From Cyrtodaria siliqua (Eukaryota > Mollusca > Bivalvia > Adapedonta > Hiatellidae): a stretch of DNA of 64,000 nt. Shown in pieces: positions 1 through 34,221 of this stretch. The notes beneath the pieces were generated by a model. The model worked only from the letters and a program-made list of their open reading frames with translations, had not been told where the DNA came from and made no database searches. Location of the stretch: NCBI GenBank assembly GCA_037043455.1, contig JAWPHD010001291.1, positions 248,001 through 312,000 of the forward strand, in the 5' to 3' direction. How positions within the stretch are numbered: position 1 is the stretch's first letter; each line of letters starts with the position of its first letter. The position numbers were made by a program, and so were the translations under genes.

Positions 1-620
1 TTTATTGTCGGACAAAAAAAATTAAAAAAATAAAAATCCCTACCTTCCCTACTAAATTGGCAATTAAAAGTAAAACAAAAAAAAAAAGACTTCACCTAGT
101 ACCTACCTACCCTATCTTTTTTTTCAATGTAACAGGAAACACAACTTTTATTTTATTTTAACTTGAATATAATAATTATTAGAATAAAACAAATTGTTTT
201 TACATATCACTTACAACTGGTTGTATTGCGCCAATAATATATTTACAAATGTGGTAGAATAACGAAGAAAAATTGAAATCGTAAATTTTCATTTAATTAT
301 ATGCAAGAGGACGACAAGCCTTCGGGGCTTAATATTTCCCCTATCAACACAAGGTAACACACAAGGTAAGTTTTAAAGTCAAAACAATACAGGATTAATA
401 AATGGAGGTGCTAATTTTATTGCTTGATATAAAACTCAAGATTGCCGAGAGTCGTAAGTCCCTTTGAAAAACTGTGCATCTCGTTAAATTTTCTACCTAC
501 ATATAATTGTGCATTCTTTATTAATAATTATTAAAATAGTCCAAAGCAAATTGTTCTTGCATATTACTAAATGTTGAGTATATTGCACAAACAATGTATG
601 AAATCACATGAAACCTTCTT
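1..620. other. AT-rich intronic sequence, no feature seen
   Basis: No supported gene, RNA or repeat structure on either strand. It is probably intron of the GUCD1 homologue, whose first exons lie further left. Confidence 0.5.
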
Positions 621-621
621 G

Positions 622-690
622 CTTCTCACCATTGCAGGTTTAAATCCCACTGGGAGCTCGACTTGTAAGTGAGAATGTGTCGATACTACC
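622..690 (+). mobile_element. SINE 3' half (CTGGGAGCTCGACTTG family)
   Basis: B-box-like GGTTTAAATCCC, then GGGAGCTCGACTTGTAAG and GTGTCGAT. These match the middle of the fuller minus-strand SINE at 11940-12150. The tRNA-like 5' half is too decayed to see. Confidence 0.6.
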
Positions 691-695
691 GGTAT

Positions 696-800
696 ATAAA
701 TATTGCATCCCAGTGAGGGTGACAATGGATATTGTCAACCTGAGGAAAATAATGTCAAACGAGGCTTCCACTATCACCCTCACTGGGATGCAATATTTAT
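696..800. mobile_element. Short hairpin (foldback) element
   Basis: Near-perfect inverted arms of about 25 bp: ATAAATATTGCATCCCAGTG at the left and its reverse complement ending at 800. About 50 bp lies between the arms. It is probably a MITE or SINE-associated hairpin. Confidence 0.65.
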
Positions 801-1079
801 TTTATTTTACCGAACAAAAAATGGCCAGTTCCAGGGTGTTCAAATCCGCTTCCGAAATTGTCCCGAATCTGCTTGCCATATTTGTTTATTGTCGTTTGGT
901 TAAACCAAATGTCTTACGATTGACATAACTTCAACTGTATTTTAAGAAGCGTCCATCGATTTCTAATTGTGCAAAGTGTGTCGTAATTGGAGTAATCCCA
1001 ATACCTATTTTTAGATCACCTGAGTCGATGTATGATCCTTAGATGAATGCTTTTTAGATTTGTTAAAATTTGGTCAGCG

Positions 1080-1790
1080 TGACATCCAAGATGGCTGCCG
1101 TTACCATATATGGTCGAAACCTTAAAAAATCTTCTTCCCAAGAACCGCTGGACAGATTTCGACAGTTTTTCTTTTAAAATGATCGCTAACGCCTAGACTA
1201 TCAAATTTGGCTCGTCCCGGGGGTCACAGGTTAACATAGACTTAAATATAAGATTTTTCTTCTCTGAAACTGCAAGAGCCAGATGTTTAATATTTTGCAT
1301 TTGCTATAAGCTTAAGGTCCTCTACCAATTTTGTTCAAATGGTGGCCTTGATGTCGAATTTGGCCCCGCCCCGTTGGTCACAGTTTTACATAGACTTGTA
1401 TAGGAAAAAATGTAAAAAATCTTCTTGTTCAAATGATGACCCTGGGGTCAAATTTTGGCCCCGCCCCTGGGGTCACAGTTTTACATAGGCTTGTATAGGG
1501 AAAAACTGAAAAAAAATCTTCTTCTCTGGAACTGCAAAGCCTGAGGTTTAATATTTTGCATTTGCTATAAGCTTATGGTCGTCTACCAAGTTTATTAAAA
1601 TGATGTCCCTGGTGTCAAATTTGGGGGTCACAGTTTTACATAGACTTATATAGGAAAACAATTAAAAAATCTTCTCTGAAACTGCAAGAGCCAGAGGTTT
1701 AATATTTTGCATTTACTATAAGATTATGGTCCTTTACCAAGTTTGTTCAAATAGTTTTGCATTTGCTATAAGCTTACACTCTAGCACCTT
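1080..1790. repeat. Dispersed tandem repeat, about 150-190 bp period
   Basis: GGGGTCACAGTTTTACATAG, CTGCAAGAGCCAGAG and ATATTTTGCATTTGCTATAA each recur three to four times with diverged spacing. No coding frame is open through it. Confidence 0.75.
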
Positions 1791-1934
1791 CATTTTGTAT
1801 TTGATCTTTACCAAATTTTGTCAGTGTCTTTATATCAATGTTGTTAACACAATCATCTGATGGCATCTGAACCAATCGGAGAACAGATATTTTGTCACTT
1901 CTCTTTAATATACAGTGTTATTTGTCTATTACAG

Positions 1935-24528
<22,594 letters not shown>

Positions 24529-25029
24529 CAACAGTTGCTTAGTGATGACATTTGACAATGGTTGTTACATAGGTGAAAAGTTGTTAATTGTTTGCCACAT
24601 TGCAGTATGCAAAACGTTCATATAGTTACTGATTATTCATGGATGAAGATAAATGTGGAAACAGTTTTTGTTTTTTTAAAGTTTATAAAATAGTTTATTA
24701 AAATCTTTTCCCTTGACAATTAAAATTGATTGGTTAGCAAAGTGCAATTTTTTTCTTTGTATATATGATGCATTTGTTAATTTTTTCTTTCTTTTGTTAA
24801 CACAAACTATGTCAAAGTAGAAGACCATTCACTTTTAGGGTCTTCCACAGGGCATTTAAGAGCCTATTTCCCCCTACTCCTTAATTGACCCCCTATATTC
24901 TGCCCTGTCCATTAATAACACTAACAAACTTCAAAATGCATTACATCTAAACAAATCAGGATCCCTAAATATAGTAGTCACCCTACACCCACCCAATGAT
25001 GTTCAAATGTAATTTCCCTTATCCCTTAA

Positions 25030-25346
25030 AGGGACACACGGCAATCTTGATGTTTTTATCAAGCATCAATAGTATCGTCTCTACTTATTTATCAAGGAAC
25101 ATTTTGACTTTAAACCGGCTTGCATATCATTAAATAAAAAAAATCTGTTTTCAATTTTCTATGTTATTTTACCAAATGTTGAAATATATTATTGGTGCAG
25201 TATTATCAAAAGTCAGTAATATACAAAGACAATTTGGTTTATACTATTCTTATAATTATTATTAATGATTGAAATAATGCATGTTATTTAGAAAAACTAA
25301 CGGGAAGCCACGAGTTTTCAAAAAATCAAGATTGCCATGTGTCCCT
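25030..25346. mobile_element. piggyBac-like MITE with TTAA target
   Basis: TTAA at 25026-25029 and 25347-25350. Between them lie inverted ends AGGGACACACGGCAATCTTG and the complement ending TGTGTCCCT. TTAA duplication is the hallmark of piggyBac-type integration. A shorter decayed relative lies at 33544-33608. Confidence 0.85.
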
Positions 25347-25596
25347 TTAAATTTTATTTCTGTGGAAAACCCCGAGTCTTATATGCTGTATGTTGTAAGG
25401 GTTGTAGAATTACATATTCAGTCTTACTAATTTTCTTATTTTACATTTTTTCTTTTATTTAGTGTACCATTGAAAAGGCCTTCATGTGTACTTTTTCACT
25501 TGGTGATCATCAAGATATGCAATGTTAACAGGAGGAATTCTTGACAAATACAGAAATTGGCCTGTATAATATAATGTAAGATATGTACATTATGAT

Positions 25597-25659
25597 GCCC
25601 GTTACCATGGACACACTGCCTGTTACCATGGGCACACAGCCTGTAACCATGGGCTCACA
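25597..25659. repeat. Three 21-bp units (GTTACCATGG)
   Basis: GTTACCATGGACACACTGCC and two variants follow one another. The short open frame across it is incidental. Confidence 0.7.
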
Positions 25660-25754
25660 GTTTCTAAGTCAGTATCATAAGTGGGCATTATTTATCACAT
25701 CAGGTATACATGGTGGCAATCACTTGCTGAATTTAAATACATATATAATTTTAT

Positions 25755-25945
25755 ATTCTTGCATATCCCTGCTTTCACAAAGTGAAGTAGGGGTGGTATA
25801 GAAATTACGGTGTCACGCCACGTAACACAATAGTGTCGCGTCGAGTCCCGTCGCGCAACACAATTTATTACTGGCATTTCTCAAACAGCTTTGAATGGGT
25901 TGTTCCCAAACTTCGTATACACAAAACAACTGATGACCTTATGTC
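25755..25945 (+). repeat. Dispersed repeat (CTTTCACAAAGTGAAG family)
   Basis: Shares CTTTCACAAA, GAAGTAGGGG, GTAACACA, TTTGAATGGGTTGTTC and ACAACTGATG with a second copy at 26825-27075. Confidence 0.65.
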
Positions 25946-26239
25946 CTTGTACATCACCCATTGTTGATTGCCTTTGTTTGATTTAAACGGGGGTATTCAT
26001 CACCTTTTTCTCTTTAGCAACTGTTGCTTAGCAATTTTCATGTATTTGCATTCACTGAAACAGTGACTTAGCTCTATTTAATATTGATGTAATATCATCA
26101 TTTTATTATTAGCAACAGTTGCTTAAGTATCTTAAGAAAAGTACAGTTAAGTTATAGTATCTTATTGACAATCATGTTTCAAGATATCATTATTTTCCAT
26201 AGCAACAGTTGCTTAGCAATGATCACTATCCATTGTATC

Positions 26240-26820
26240 TATTACAACTAAGGGTCCAATGAGTGTAAATGTGTTATATTTGTCGAGCTGCCTTGGCAGG
26301 ATGATTGCCATAGGTGTGAGTGTCATTATCGGTCACGCTTATTGATTATGAAATCAATTGATCCTTTAAAAAAATCATGTTAAACCAATGAAAGACTGTG
26401 AAAGTTATTCAGTTTTAATTATTTTGTATTAATATTGAGCAGATTATTTTTGTTGTGTTGTTGATATAAGGATGTTTTGGTGACATATAAATAATTGCAT
26501 AATTAAGAATATTAAATAATTAAAATCAGCTGATATAACAATAGGAAATTTTGTCCAATGATGTCCCTTGTATGCCACCGTTTCATAGTGGCATTTTATA
26601 TTTTTGATACTACACCTGTATAATATCATCAAATGATGTCCTGTTATAAAAAGCGCTTTATTGTGTTCATTTCAAGCAACTACTTGCCAAATTCAGCTTC
26701 CTGTGTTGTGCTCATAATATAATGCATATTTGCCTATGAAGCATATATTTTTACTCACATGAAGTAAAATACATGTAGTTACATTTGGGTCAAGTGATTT
26801 TAGCATTTGTAATTCCTAAT
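26240..26820. other. AT-rich, nothing supported
   Basis: No splice-bounded coding frame or repeat arms seen. It could hold GUCD1 3' UTR or intergenic sequence. Confidence 0.4.
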
Positions 26821-26824
26821 TATA

Positions 26825-27075
26825 CACCCGCTTTCACAAAATGAAGTGGGGGCTCTATTGAAATCGCGATGTCGTAATGTCTCTTTGCGTTACACATTTG
26901 TATCCTGTTGCGTCGCACAAAGTAAAGTAGGGGCTATATAGGAATCATGCTGTCCGTAAGTTCCCATCGGGTAACACATATTTGTCGCATTGCGTAACAC
27001 ATTTTTTTGCATTCGTCAAACAGTTTCGAGTGGGTTGTTCACAAACTTCATATACATATAACAACTGATCCAAAA
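26825..27075 (+). repeat. Dispersed repeat, second copy with internal duplication
   Basis: CACAAAATGAAGTGGGGGCT and CACAAAGTAAAGTAGGGGCT lie about 100 bp apart inside it; the rest matches 25755-25945. Confidence 0.65.
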
Positions 27076-28050
27076 GCGGGGGTAATCATCGCCTTCAGTG
27101 ATAGTTCAATTCAAAATTACATCTATGAAGACAATAACATAACACAGACACGTTACCAGACTGACTGTGCCACCTCATTTACTTACAACTTCTGTACAGT
27201 GTATAATAAAAACATGTTTCTTTTAGAGTTGTAAGTTGGTTTCAAGGTGGCCACAAACTCTGGAAAAGAGGGTAAACAGTGAAAATGGCCAAAAAAATAT
27301 CACTGTAGGGAAAAATTATGGAATTTGATTTTTTGTGTGCAAAATTCAGGGAAAAGTCGGGGAATTTGATGTGCGCACAACTTTCCATAAATAAAATTTG
27401 ACACTCCAGGCAGAAAAAAAGGAGGCTTAGTGATGAAAAATTCTCAGTTGTACACATTTAATTAAATATAGTATTCATTTGCAACAATGTTTAAATTGTT
27501 TCTATGAAATAACGAAGCATATAAACATGCGAAAAAATCTATATATACTCGTATATCATTGTTTGTTTGTTTGTTTGAATGGCATTTTACATCAGTTTCA
27601 GTGTATTATGTGGTAGTGAAGGTACGGCTATAAAGGGTGGATGGAGGCCGTATATTTTCTAGCAGGGAATCCAATGCTGGGTCAGGAAAATATCGGGGAA
27701 TTTCTTTTTCAGATTCCTGTGACCACCCTTTGGTTTACACGATTTGTAAACAAATTATGTAAAATATGCATAGGGCCTTGATTTCATAGCTCAATATTTT
27801 ATGGAACAATTATGATAATATTTCTTGCAATTGCTTACGTTTTATATGAAAAAAGATGTAAAACTCATTGAACAATCATATAATATTGAATTTTTACTTC
27901 CAAAGGCTTGCATATATATAAAAACTCATAATTCATAACTTGAGTTGTGGGAGTATACATATAGCCATTCAATAAATATTATAATACACTATAAACAATA
28001 TATTATAATACACTATAAACAATATATTTAATCATTTTATAATTATTTTA
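27076..28050. other. AT-rich intergenic stretch
   Basis: Only small structures: a GTTT run near 27560 and a 26-bp tandem pair (ATTATAATACACTATAAACA) at 27977-28028. No gene seen. Confidence 0.45.
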
Positions 28051-28057
28051 TATTTAG

Positions 28058-28380
28058 AATTTTGTGGTTCAAGAAACACATTACTCAATTATAGATACAA
28101 ACAGTCTAAATCTCTTTTTACAGTAATTTATACACTCGATCAGTTCTCAGACATCACAATAGTAGAAAGTGACATCATCATAACAGGAAGTGATGTCATA
28201 ACACCAGAAAGTGATGATAGAAGCAATTATTTTTTAACTGATTTTTAATATGAATGAAGTATTCCAATTGGTTTGATTTAGCAAAAGTGATAGAGAAACT
28301 CGATCAGTTCTTAGAACAGATTGAGTTTCTAATATACACTGAGTAATGAGTTTCTTGAAATCAAGAATCATAAAATTTTA
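28058..28380. mobile_element. Possible decayed MITE
   Basis: The left end (GAATTTTGTGGTTCAAGAAA) and the reversed right end (TGATTTCAAGAAACTCATTA) align imperfectly. CTCGATCAGTTCT occurs twice inside, and GTGATG/CATCA stretches are repeated. No clean target duplication. Confidence 0.4.
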
Positions 28381-28450
28381 AAAATATTTTTTTTCTAAAA
28401 TGAGTGTAAATGAATCATTGCTCAGTACTTTCCGTTCAGCTTTCGGAATA

Positions 28451-28505
28451 GCCTCGTCAATTTCTGTAATGGTTATAGATACTGGATTACAGAAATCAAC
28501 GAGGC
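28451..28505. repeat. Stable hairpin
   Basis: GCCTCGTCAATTTCTGTAAT pairs with ATTACAGAAATCAACGAGGC across a 15-nt loop, with one mismatched pair. Confidence 0.75.
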
Positions 28506-28574
28506 AGTTCTGATTGGTTAGTGTGGTTTAAAGAAGGCCGAAGCAACCATGACGTCATCATACAACAACCATAT

Positions 28575-28667
28575 ATTTAGGCAGCTGCATTAATAAATGT
28601 ATGTTATTTAGGCAGCTGCATTAATAAATGTATGTTATTTAGGCAGCTGCATTAATAAATGTATGTT
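28575..28667. repeat. Three perfect 31-bp units
   Basis: The unit starts ATTTAGGCAGCTGCATTAAT and is repeated exactly three times, 70 bp before the 36-bp array. Confidence 0.9.
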
Positions 28668-28698
28668 ATCTGGCATCTGAGTTCTGTTCATGCGTTTT

Positions 28699-28741
28699 TG
28701 AATTTATTGAACTAGATGGATAACATTGATATGATGCTCGG
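28699..28741 (+). mobile_element. Fragment of the hairpin MITE bordering the 36-bp array
   Basis: GAATTTATTGAACTAGATGG and ATTGATATGATGCTCGG align with the hairpin arm of the MITE at 8287-8606 (TTTATTAAACTCG and AATGATATGATGCTCGG). In the copy at 54449-54765 the next bases are CGACAGCCTCGC, similar to the array's first GATAGCCTCTCT. Confidence 0.65.
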
Positions 28742-31700
28742 GATAGCCTCTCTGTATGAAACAAGCAAACCTATCGGGATAGCCTCTCTGTATGAAACAA
28801 GCAAACCTATCGGGATAGCCTCTCTGTATGAAACAAGCAAACCTATCGGGATAGCCTCTCTGTATGAAACAAGCAAACCTATCGGGATAGCCTCTCTGTA
28901 TGAAACAAGCAAACCTATCGGGATAGCCTCTCTGTATGAAACAAGCAAACCTATCGGGATAGCCTCTCTGTATGAAACAAGCAAACCTATCGGGATAGCC
29001 TCTCTGTATGAAACAAGCAAACCTATCGGGATAGCCTCTCTGTATGAAACAAGCAAACCTATCGGGATAGCCTCTCTGTATGAAACAAGCAAACCTATCG
29101 GGATAGCCTCTCTGTATGAAACAAGCAAACCTATCGGGATAGCCTCTCTGTATGAAACAAGCAAACCTATCGGGATAGCCTCTCTGTATGAAACAAGCAA
29201 ACCTATCGGGATAGCCTCTCTGTATGAAACAAGCAAACCTATCGGGATAGCCTCTCTGTATGAAACAAGCAAACCTATCGGGATAGCCTCTCTGTATGAA
29301 ACAAGCAAACCTATCGGGATAGCCTCTCTGTATGAAACAAGCAAACCTATCGGGATAGCCTCTCTGTATGAAACAAGCAAACCTATCGGGATAGCCTCTC
29401 TGTATGAAACAAGCAAACCTATCGGGATAGCCTCTCTGTATGAAACAAGCAAACCTATCGGGATAGCCTCTCTGTATGAAACAAGCAAACCTATCGGGAT
29501 AGCCTCTCTGTATGAAACAAGCAAACCTATCGGGATAGCCTCTCTGTATGAAACAAGCAAACCTATCGGGATAGCCTCTCTGTATGAAACAAGCAAACCT
29601 ATCGGGATAGCCTCTCTGTATGAAACAAGCAAACCTATCGGGATAGCCTCTCTGTATGAAACAAGCAAACCTATCGGGATAGCCTCTCTGTATGAAACAA
29701 GCAAACCTATCGGGATAGCCTCTCTGTATGAAACAAGCAAACCTATCGGGATAGCCTCTCTGTATGAAACAAGCAAACCTATCGGGATAGCCTCTCTGTA
29801 TGAAACAAGCAAACCTATCGGGATAGCCTCTCTGTATGAAACAAGCAAACCTATCGGGATAGCCTCTCTGTATGAAACAAGCAAACCTATCGGGATAGCC
29901 TCTCTGTATGAAACAAGCAAACCTATCGGGATAGCCTCTCTGTATGAAACAAGCAAACCTATCGGGATAGCCTCTCTGTATGAAACAAGCAAACCTATCG
30001 GGATAGCCTCTCTGTATGAAACAAGCAAACCTATCGGGATAGCCTCTCTGTATGAAACAAGCAAACCTATCGGGATAGCCTCTCTGTATGAAACAAGCAA
30101 ACCTATCGGGATAGCCTCTCTGTATGAAACAAGCAAACCTATCGGGATAGCCTCTCTGTATGAAACAAGCAAACCTATCGGGATAGCCTCTCTGTATGAA
30201 ACAAGCAAACCTATCGGGATAGCCTCTCTGTATGAAACAAGCAAACCTATCGGGATAGCCTCTCTGTATGAAACAAGCAAACCTATCGGGATAGCCTCTC
30301 TGTATGAAACAAGCAAACCTATCGGGATAGCCTCTCTGTATGAAACAAGCAAACCTATCGGGATAGCCTCTCTGTATGAAACAAGCAAACCTATCGGGAT
30401 AGCCTCTCTGTATGAAACAAGCAAACCTATCAGGGTAGCCTCTCTGTATGAAACAAGCAAACCTATCAGGGTAGCCTCTCTGTATGAAACAAGCAAACCT
30501 ATCAGGGTAGCCTCTCTGTATGAAACAAGCAAACCTATCAGGGTAGCCTCTCTGTATGAAACAAGCAAACCTATCAGGGTAGCCTCTCTGTATGAAACAA
30601 GCAAACCTATCAGGGTAGCCTCTCTGTATGAAACAAGCAAACCTATCAGGGTAGCCTCTCTGTATGAAACAAGCAAACCTATCAGGGTAGCCTCTCTGTA
30701 TGAAACAAGCAAACCTATCAGGGTAGCCTCTCTGTATGAAACAAGCAAACCTATCAGGATAGCCTCTCTGTATGAAACAAGCAAACCTATCAGGATAGCC
30801 TCTCTGTATGAAACAAGCAAACCTATCAGGATAGCCTCTCTGTATGAAACAAGCAAACCTATCAGGATAGCCTCTCTGTATGAAACAAGCAAACCTATCA
30901 GGGTAGCCTCTCTGTATGAAACAAGCAAACCTATCAGGGTAGCCTCTCTGTATGAAACAAGCAAACCTATCAGGGTAGCCTCTCTGTATGAAACAAGCAA
31001 ACCTATCAGGGTAGCCTCTCTGTATGAAACAAGCAAACCGATCAGGGTAGCCTCTCTGTATGAAACAAGCAAACCGATCAGGGTAGCCTCTCTGTATGAA
31101 ACAAGCAAACCTATCAGGGTAGCCTCTCTGTATGAAACAAGCAAACCTATCAGGGTAGCCTCTCTGTATGAAACAAGCAAACCTATCAGGGTAGCCTCTC
31201 TGTATGAAACAAGCAAACCTATCAGGGTAGCCTCTCTGTATGAAACAAGCAAACCTATCAGGGTAGCCTCTCTGTATGAAACAAGCAAACCGATCAGGAT
31301 AGCCTCTCTGTATGAAACAAGCAAACCGATCAGGATAGCCTCTCTGTATGAAACAAGCAAACCGATCAGGATAGCCTCTCTGTATGAAACAAGCAAACCG
31401 ATCAGGGTAGCCTCTCTGTATGAAACAAGCAAACCTATCAGGGTAGCCTCTCTGTATGAAACAAGCAAACCTATCAGGGTAGCCTCTCTGTATGAAACAA
31501 GCAAACCTATCAGGATAGCCTCTCTGTATGAAACAAGCAAACCTATCAGGATAGCCTCTCTGTATGAAACAAGCAAACCTATCAGGGTAGCCTCTCTGTA
31601 TGAAACAAGCAAACCTATCAGGATAGCCTCTCTGTATGAAACAAGCAAACCTATCAGGATAGCCTCTCTGTATGAAACAAGCAAACCTATCAGGATAGCC

Positions 31701-31979
31701 TCTCTGTATGAAACAAGCAAACCTATCAGGATAGCCTCTCTGTATGAAACAAGCAAACCTATCAGGGTAGCCTCTCTGTATGAAACAAGCAAACCTATCA
31801 GGGTAGCCTCTCTGTATGAAACAAGCAAACCTATCAGGGTAGCCTCTCTGTATGAAACAAGCAAACCTATCAGGATAGCCTCTCTGTATGAAACAAGCAA
31901 ACCTATCAGGATAGCCTCTCTGTATGAAACAAGCAAACCTATCAGGATAGCCTCTCTGTATGAAACAAGCAAACCTATA
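28740..31979. repeat. 90 x 36-bp homogeneous array, open in three frames
   Basis: The unit begins GGGATAGCCTCTCTGTATGA. Exactly 90 units occur with no insertion or deletion. Only three unit positions vary (1, 4 and 33). Units 1-47 are identical; units 48-90 are a mosaic of AGGGTAGCC and AGGATAGCC types, with CCGATC in place of CCTATC in six units clustered as two and four. Read forward from an ATG at 28716 it gives GIASLYETSKPI x47, then RV/RIASLYETSKPI x43 and a 31-residue tail to a stop at 32075. Two reverse frames are also open. I see no promoter, splice sites or codon bias that would make it a gene, and a recently amplified minisatellite explains everything; coding is not excluded. Confidence 0.95.
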
Positions 31980-32131
31980 AGAATCTTTCATGGGTATCCG
32001 GTGAAGATAGGGAATTCCAACCTGAGGTATAAGTGTTTTTTATCGGAACCGAGGCTCTGCCGAGGTTCCGATTAAAATACTTATACCGAGGGTTGGAATT
32101 CCCTATTTGAACCGAATACCCAGGTTAGATT
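31980..32131. repeat. 152-bp palindrome at the right end of the array
   Basis: The left arm from AAGAATCTTTCATGGGTATC runs through ATAGGGAATTCCAACC and ATCGGAACC. The right arm is its imperfect complement ending GGTTAGATTCTT. The centre is GGCTCTGCC. A second inverted pair (TTCTTGCATATC / GATATGCAAGAA) brackets 32136-32310, suggesting a nested foldback element. Confidence 0.85.
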
Positions 32132-32334
32132 CTTTTTCTTGCATATCAGAGACATGTTGCGCGTTGACGCCGCCAGATACTAACGTTTTGCATGTTTTCC
32201 TGCATACCGGATGTTGGCGCGCGTGAATTTTATCTCGACCCTAGGGTGAGATGGAAATATCTAGCCCCGGTAAAATGACGGATATCCTTGTCCGATATGC
32301 AAGAATATCATATCTCATAGTGAAATGTTAAGAC

Positions 32335-32870
32335 AATTCATCTGTCCGTTGTCCGTCACACTTTAACCTGAAACCTAACCTAGGCCATAAAATGAAAAGT
32401 ATTTGACCCATATTCATGAAACTTCACACACGTTTTCATCTTAACCCAAGGAATGCTAACATGTCCAATAACTCGGATTTCATTTTGGCAGTGTTCTGCC
32501 CCCTTTCATAAAGCTTTAACCGGCAACCTAACCAAACCGACCGTAACTTAAGAAGTATTTGACCTAGGTTCATGAAACTTCACACACATCTTCATCTTAC
32601 CACACAGAATATTGTTACCATTGATCAATAATTCAGCAGAGTTATGACCCTTTTCATAAAACTTAAACCTGCAACCTAACCAAGCTCATAACTGTACATA
32701 ACTTGAAAAGTATTTGACTTATGTTCATGGAACTTCACACATCTTCATCTTAACCAAAGGAATGGTGTTACACATGTCCAATATCTGACTTTCATTTTAG
32801 CAGAGTTATGCCCTCTTTTCATAAAACTAACCTGCAACCTAATCTAGCTCATAACTTCATCTCATCTGTC
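32335..32870. repeat. Dispersed tandem repeat, about 175 bp, three units
   Basis: After TGTCCGTTGTCCGTCACAC, three units repeat TTCATGAAACTTCACACAC, CATCTTAACC, GAGTTATG and AACCTGCAACCTAA. Confidence 0.75.
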
Positions 32871-32913
32871 TCTGAGGTTCCTGTCTCAGTGATGTGTCTA
32901 AGGTGATGTGTTA

Positions 32914-33132
32914 ACCAAAATACGGTCCCGGCTGGGATAGAATGCACGTTACCAAAATAGGTCCCGGCTGGGATAGAATGCACGTTACCAAAATATGGTC
33001 CCGGCTGGGATAGAATGCACGTTATCAAAATACGGTCCCGGCTGGGATAGAATGCACGTTACCAAAATACGGTCCAGCTGGGATAGAATGTGCCTTACCA
33101 AAATACGGTCCCGGCTGGGATAGAATGCACGT
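32914..33132. repeat. 37-bp tandem repeat, six units
   Basis: The unit ACCAAAATACGGTCCCGGCT, continuing GGGATAGAATGCACGTT, repeats six times with small changes. Confidence 0.9.
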
Positions 33133-33543
33133 GACCTGGATTACTAACCATTACACCACAGCCCCACCTGATGAGTGAATTATTTATACCAAACAATCTA
33201 CCAAAAGATCAAATTAAAGGAATTGTACTGCAAAACTGTTTATCAAAACTCTTACCCAGATGTTCAGTTCATATAATAATGTTAAGTGCCAATTAAAAGT
33301 ATAGTTTTATTCATGGGTTCTTAAAATACCCATGATTAAATGTGCATAAAATTAATTTAGCCTTGGTAACTCTTTAGTTCAGCGCTCCAGTTTTGGGGTT
33401 TGGCCAGGCTGGTTAGTCAGTAGGTTTAGAAAGGGTGTACATATGTTGTAAAATTTGGCTGTGTTGGCAGAATAGCTACTTTAAATAATATGCATTCACA
33501 CGAGGATACACGTCTCAGTTCAAAAAGTGAACAGCTTAGTTTA

Positions 33544-33608
33544 TTAAAGGAAGACACGGTAATCTTGTTTTTTGTAAAAAAAAATGGCTTGCCATTTGTC
33601 CCTTTAAA
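33544..33608. mobile_element. Short decayed piggyBac-like MITE
   Basis: TTAAAGGAAGACACGGTAAT at the left and CATTTGTCCCTTTAA at the right mirror the ends of the 25030-25346 element, with most of the interior missing. Confidence 0.6.
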
Positions 33609-33689
33609 GTTTTGTATAAAATTTGTTTCAGTTTTCTGTTGATGAAAAGTTGTCACTTTTTACATATTTGTTGAACTGCTTGAACATGG

Positions 33690-33780
33690 ATAGTACCTTA
33701 GAAGCGATCAAGAAGTACCTTAAAAGTGAATCGCTTACTACGGTATCGAATATAGTAAGAACACTGTAAGAAAAATGGAT
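33690..33780 (+). mobile_element. 3' fragment of the 50083 SINE family
   Basis: Shares TACCTTAAAAGTGAATCGCT and the TACnnnGGTAT piece with the tail of the SINE at 50083-50290. Confidence 0.55.
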
Positions 33781-33820
33781 ACAGATATAAAATGGTCCTA
33801 TTGATTTCCGATTTATTTAA

Positions 33821-34011
33821 CCCTTTCGCTGCCACAGTCAAACACGTTGATTTGTACGACCAGTGTAAACCCAGATCAGCTTGCATATATTGTGTTGATT
33901 ATGGTTTACACTGTTTGCCACTCATTTAAAATGTTTTCCGTAACACTAAATAAATATAATAGCACTGGAGGGTTTGAATTAAAATTTCAGCAGACGGCTG
34001 CGGCGAAAGGG
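33821..34011. mobile_element. 191-bp TTAA MITE
   Basis: TTAA at 33817-33820 and 34012-34015. Inverted ends CCCTTTCGCTGCCACAGTC and the complement of CCCTTTCGCCGCAGCCGTC. Different family from 25030-25346 but the same target type; CCCTTT ends are typical of piggyBac-type elements. Confidence 0.85.
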
Positions 34012-34221
34012 TTAATGCTCTAAATGCATTGAACTGGTGCATTTGTTTTTTCTGTTTAATTATAGTATATATAAGTTATTGTTCAGTTCTTTTAATTATA
34101 TTAATTATTGTTTGTACTTAATTGTCTTTGTGTTATTATTTGTCGAACACAAGATTGTGTCTCTGTGTTATTTGGGTCACATTTTTCAGCCTGTTGCATC
34201 TTTCATTACAATTCTTTTGTT

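Noticed and set aside
28704..31991. Two long minus-strand frames across the 36-bp array
   Set aside because: They are automatic consequences of a unit length divisible by three with no stop; they are highly Cys/Phe/Ile rich, lack any non-repeat part and have no promoter evidence.
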